From NCBI GenBank assembly GCA_036504095.1, contig DASXVS010000079.1:124001-188000 (forward strand): a stretch of 64,000 bases of DNA, read 5' to 3'. A program made the position numbers and the translations under genes. Below the pieces are notes generated by a model that searched no databases, was not told the DNA's origin, and was given only the letters and a program-made list of their open reading frames with translations. The DNA comes from Armatimonadota bacterium (GTDB lineage: Bacteria > Armatimonadota > DTGP01 > JAKQQT01). Of the stretch, positions 61,622 to 64,000 are shown piece by piece. Each line of letters opens with the position of its first letter. The stretch's first letter is position 1.

Positions 61622-63023
61622 TGAAGGTCGCCTTGAGTCCCCGGACCGTGTGCCCGGGATAGCCCTTGAATAGCCATAGGCTGGGCGTGTCAACCATCTC
61701 GTTCACCAGCACGCGATAGCGTTTGCCCGGCTTCAGCCCCCGCACCGAGAGGTGGATCATGTTCCCGTCGGCCCGCGCCTTCGTGACGCTTACAACCTCG
61801 CCCTGCGGCCCGGTAACGTGGTAGTTTGCCGCGTCCGATGCCCGGCCCGCGTCCACGCGCTTCTGGAACACAAGGGATACTCCGCCCTGGCGGGGACGAG
61901 CCTCGACAAGGCGGGGCGGATCGTCATACATCGACTTCGTGATGAAGTACTCGTAGTTGACCGTGCCGCGCGCGCCCATCTTCCGTGCCGTGGCATCCGC
62001 CGACTTGAGCCAGGTGTAGGTTTGGCGCGAGGGGGCCAGCGATCCGGTGTCCACCTGGAACGTGAATGCCGTTCCCGGTGACAGGTCGCGAAGGTGCTTC
62101 ACGAATGGGGCGTACTTTTTCAAATAGTCCGGCGGCAGTTCGCTGCGCGACCAGTCCATCCAGTTGGTTTGCAGGCACACCGCGCTCGGGTGCACCGCGT
62201 GCGCCATCTCCCCTGCATCGTTGCCTTGCGCCTCCCGCAGCGCGGCCACGGCATTTGGAGAGTCCTGCACGAGCGTCCAGACCATCGTGGGAACGTCGGG
62301 CCGCCGCCGGCGCACGCCCCCCGGACCGTCCAGCGTGGCGTTGAGGAAGCGGGCGATCCCCTTCACGCGGGAGTCCATCCATTTGCGGTAAAGCTCGGGG
62401 TTGGATTTGTACCACCGCGGCGAGCTGGCGTCGGTGAACTCGGGCATCGCCGTCTCTTCCGGGTGATCCTTCAGAAACGCCGCCCGGCAGTGGGCACACA
62501 GGCAGCCGTAGGTATCGCTGGAGGGACCCGGCGCGTCCGGCCAGAACGGCTCAACCAGTTCCACCCCATCGAACGGATACCGTTTCATGGACGCCGCGAT
62601 CCGCGCGCGCTTGAACGCGATGTAGCCGGGATTGTTCATGCACAGCCGGGTATAGTCTTTGCCAGGGCTGTTGCGTAGCGACATCTTCCACGCTTCCCAG
62701 CCCTTCGGGAAATCGGCCGTGCTGTAGGCCACGTGGCAGAACGTGAGATACCAGACCGGGAGCCCTTCTTTGTGAAAGGCATCGATGAGATCGCGCCGGA
62801 TGGCTGCGTCGTTGGTGACCACGTAGTGAACTTGGCTGTAGCCGTTCGCCCGGATTTCCGAGGCGATGCTCTCCGCGCTGCGACCGGCATAGTACGGGAA
62901 CCCCGGATCGACCTCGGCCCCGAGTCCATCCAGCATCTGGTGGACCGTGAACGAAGCCGCTGCGAGGCCGGTCGCGGCCAGAAACAGGGCTGCCGTCGCC
63001 ATAAATCGGGTTGCGCCGGTCAC
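61608..63023 (-). CDS. Exported putative glycoside hydrolase (TIM barrel with C-x-C-x2-C cluster)
   Basis: This 471-residue protein has a signal peptide (residues about 5-24). Its barrel-like part (about 25-370) includes FDGVELVEPFWPD, an acidic strand end, followed by a C-x-C-x2-C cluster (Cys174, 176, 179 in YGCLCAHCRAAF). A C-terminal beta domain (about 380-465) resembles a fibronectin-like module. The same layout occurs in the 43319 and 45497 proteins. GTG 63023 overlaps the regulator stop by four bases. Substrate unknown; the linked regulator suggests a sugar inducer. Confidence 0.7.
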   Translation of the reverse strand: MTGATRFMATAALFLAATGLAAASFTVHQMLDGLGAEVDPGFPYYAGRSAESIASEIRANGYSQVHYVVTNDAAIRRDLIDAFHKEGLPVWYLTFCHVAYSTADFPKGWEAWKMSLRNSPGKDYTRLCMNNPGYIAFKRARIAASMKRYPFDGVELVEPFWPDAPGPSSDTYGCLCAHCRAAFLKDHPEETAMPEFTDASSPRWYKSNPELYRKWMDSRVKGIARFLNATLDGPGGVRRRRPDVPTMVWTLVQDSPNAVAALREAQGNDAGEMAHAVHPSAVCLQTNWMDWSRSELPPDYLKKYAPFVKHLRDLSPGTAFTFQVDTGSLAPSRQTYTWLKSADATARKMGARGTVNYEYFITKSMYDDPPRLVEARPRQGGVSLVFQKRVDAGRASDAANYHVTGPQGEVVSVTKARADGNMIHLSVRGLKPGKRYRVLVNEMVDTPSLWLFKGYPGHTVRGLKATFRGQG

Positions 63024-64000
63024 TGTCGTGGTGGCGCCGCGGTGGAGCGGCGAACGACCAGCCTGGTGGGCAGTCGCTCGATAGGTGAGTCGGGTGTGCC
63101 GCCGCGAACGGCCTCCTCGAGGCGCTCAACGGCGCGCCGGCCCATCGCATCCAATGGCTGTGCTACCGTGGTGAGCGGCGGGTGCAGAAACGCGGCGCTG
63201 AACTTGTCGTCAAACCCAACCACGCTCACGTCGTCCGGAATGCTCAGCCCGCGGTTCTGCAGCGCTTCGATCGTGTGCACGGCCAACTCGTAGCCTGCGG
63301 CAAAGAACGCGGTAGGGGCCTCCGGACCATCCATCGTCCGGAGCAGCGCATCCATCTCATCGCGCGACACGGCGGTAGCCGATGCGCAGGGGATGAACCA
63401 ATCGGGGTTATACGCGATGCCGTGCGCTGCGAGAGCGTCCTGGAAACCGATGTGGCGGTCGCGGCTATTCGACATGTTCTCCGGCGCGCCCACGAATCCG
63501 ATCCGGGTGTGGCCCAATCCTACGAGGTGATCGACAGCCAGCTTCGCGCCCATGATGTTGTCCGTATCGAGAGCCGGGAACGACTCATCCAGCCACGATG
63601 AACCAACCGAAACAAACGGCACGCGTTCCGACACCATTCGGCGCAGCGCCGGTATGGCCTCATCCAGTGGGATCATGAACAGAAAGCCATCCGCGCGCGA
63701 CCGGAGCCGCGCGCTCGTGCCTTCGTCCAGTGCTTCGTGCACGAGAAGGAGATCCCAACCCGTCTCGAAAGCCGCGCTCTGGACGCCCCGCATGATCTCC
63801 GAGAAGTAGGGGTCTCTCTTGATGTAGCCGGGGCTGAAGAGTGAGACCAGGGCAATCGTGCCGTTGTGGACGGCGTGCGCATCCTGGTGCATCACGAAGG
63901 TTCCACGGCCGACCTCCCGAAACAGGATGCCGTCGCGAACCATGTCCTGAATCGCCCGGTTCATCGTCATCTGGCTCACGCGGAATCGCGCCGAAAGCTC
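63020..64000 (-). CDS. GntR-LacI-type transcriptional regulator (5' end outside window)
   Basis: The frame is open from the window edge (64000), so the N-terminus is missing. The visible start is the second half of a GntR winged helix (SQMTMNRAIQDMVRDGILFREVGRGTFV). A LacI/periplasmic-binding-like effector domain follows, with TIALVSLFSPGY, LGHTRIGFVGAPENMSNSRDRHIGFQDAL and DDVSVVGFDDKFSAAF. This architecture (as in AraR) usually senses a sugar. The stop overlaps the start of the TIM-barrel gene, its probable target. Confidence 0.88.
   Translation of the reverse strand, partial: ELSARFRVSQMTMNRAIQDMVRDGILFREVGRGTFVMHQDAHAVHNGTIALVSLFSPGYIKRDPYFSEIMRGVQSAAFETGWDLLLVHEALDEGTSARLRSRADGFLFMIPLDEAIPALRRMVSERVPFVSVGSSWLDESFPALDTDNIMGAKLAVDHLVGLGHTRIGFVGAPENMSNSRDRHIGFQDALAAHGIAYNPDWFIPCASATAVSRDEMDALLRTMDGPEAPTAFFAAGYELAVHTIEALQNRGLSIPDDVSVVGFDDKFSAAFLHPPLTTVAQPLDAMGRRAVERLEEAVRGGTPDSPIERLPTRLVVRRSTAAPPRQ

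Overview
The window is GC-rich chromosomal DNA from a diderm, saccharolytic heterotrophic bacterium. Dockerin-type repeats with an LQIAGGL/LRSAGGV flavour, a Tat-exported GH9 cellulase, GHL10-, GH123- and GH4-type proteins, a Wza/Wzc pair and a Rieske/cytochrome b operon together suggest Armatimonadota or a neighbouring phylum such as Planctomycetota. The phylum assignment is an inference with low certainty. No rRNA, tRNA, CRISPR array or prophage was seen.

Layout. 0-8.3 kb: the tail of a dockerin protein, a secreted TIM-barrel hydrolase-like protein, and a four-gene trans-4-hydroxy-L-proline degradation operon (dehydrogenase, deaminase, 2-epimerase, FAD oxidase). 8.3-12 kb (minus): three secreted proteins, two of them tandem paralogues with a caspase-like His-Gly / Thr-Cys dyad and one an internally duplicated dockerin protein. 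12.6-21 kb: an unusual trypsin/PDZ protein, phosphoketolase, a DUF433/DUF5615 toxin-antitoxin pair bracketed by a duplicated phosphoketolase 3' end, an ankyrin protein and a berberine-bridge-type oxidase. 21-30.5 kb: GH9 cellulase, a K+-channel-like protein, an ABC exporter, and a tyrosine autokinase plus outer-membrane polysaccharide export protein. 30.5-41.6 kb: GH123-like protein, a large FAD oxidoreductase, a Rieske/cyt b/pentahaem cyt c operon, a methyltransferase-like gene, a BrkB-family protein and a GH4 glycosidase.

41.6-64 kb is dominated by sugar genes and small repeats: aldo/keto reductase, two TIM-barrel proteins, nitroreductase, a nucleotidyltransferase-galactokinase-like fusion, a PIN toxin pair, a four-gene polyol/ketose operon (PHP protein, aldolase-SDR fusion, long MDR dehydrogenase, MtlD) facing its DeoR regulator, a REP-associated transposase (RAYT), a fused E1 dehydrogenase, and a TIM-barrel protein coupled to a GntR-LacI regulator cut by the window end.

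The most interesting features are non-coding. First, a family of two-hairpin REP elements whose second hairpin keeps a TTCA tetraloop while its stem covaries; nine copies lie at 41.7-58.7 kb, densest around the RAYT gene. Second, degenerate heptamer (7-bp) tandem arrays at seven places; three of them, and one REP, supply the stop codon of a minus-strand gene. Third, a 30-bp tandem array of covarying hairpins. Fourth, a TA module inserted at the 3' end of the phosphoketolase gene with duplication of that end. All homology statements rest on motif recognition by eye; no database search was possible.
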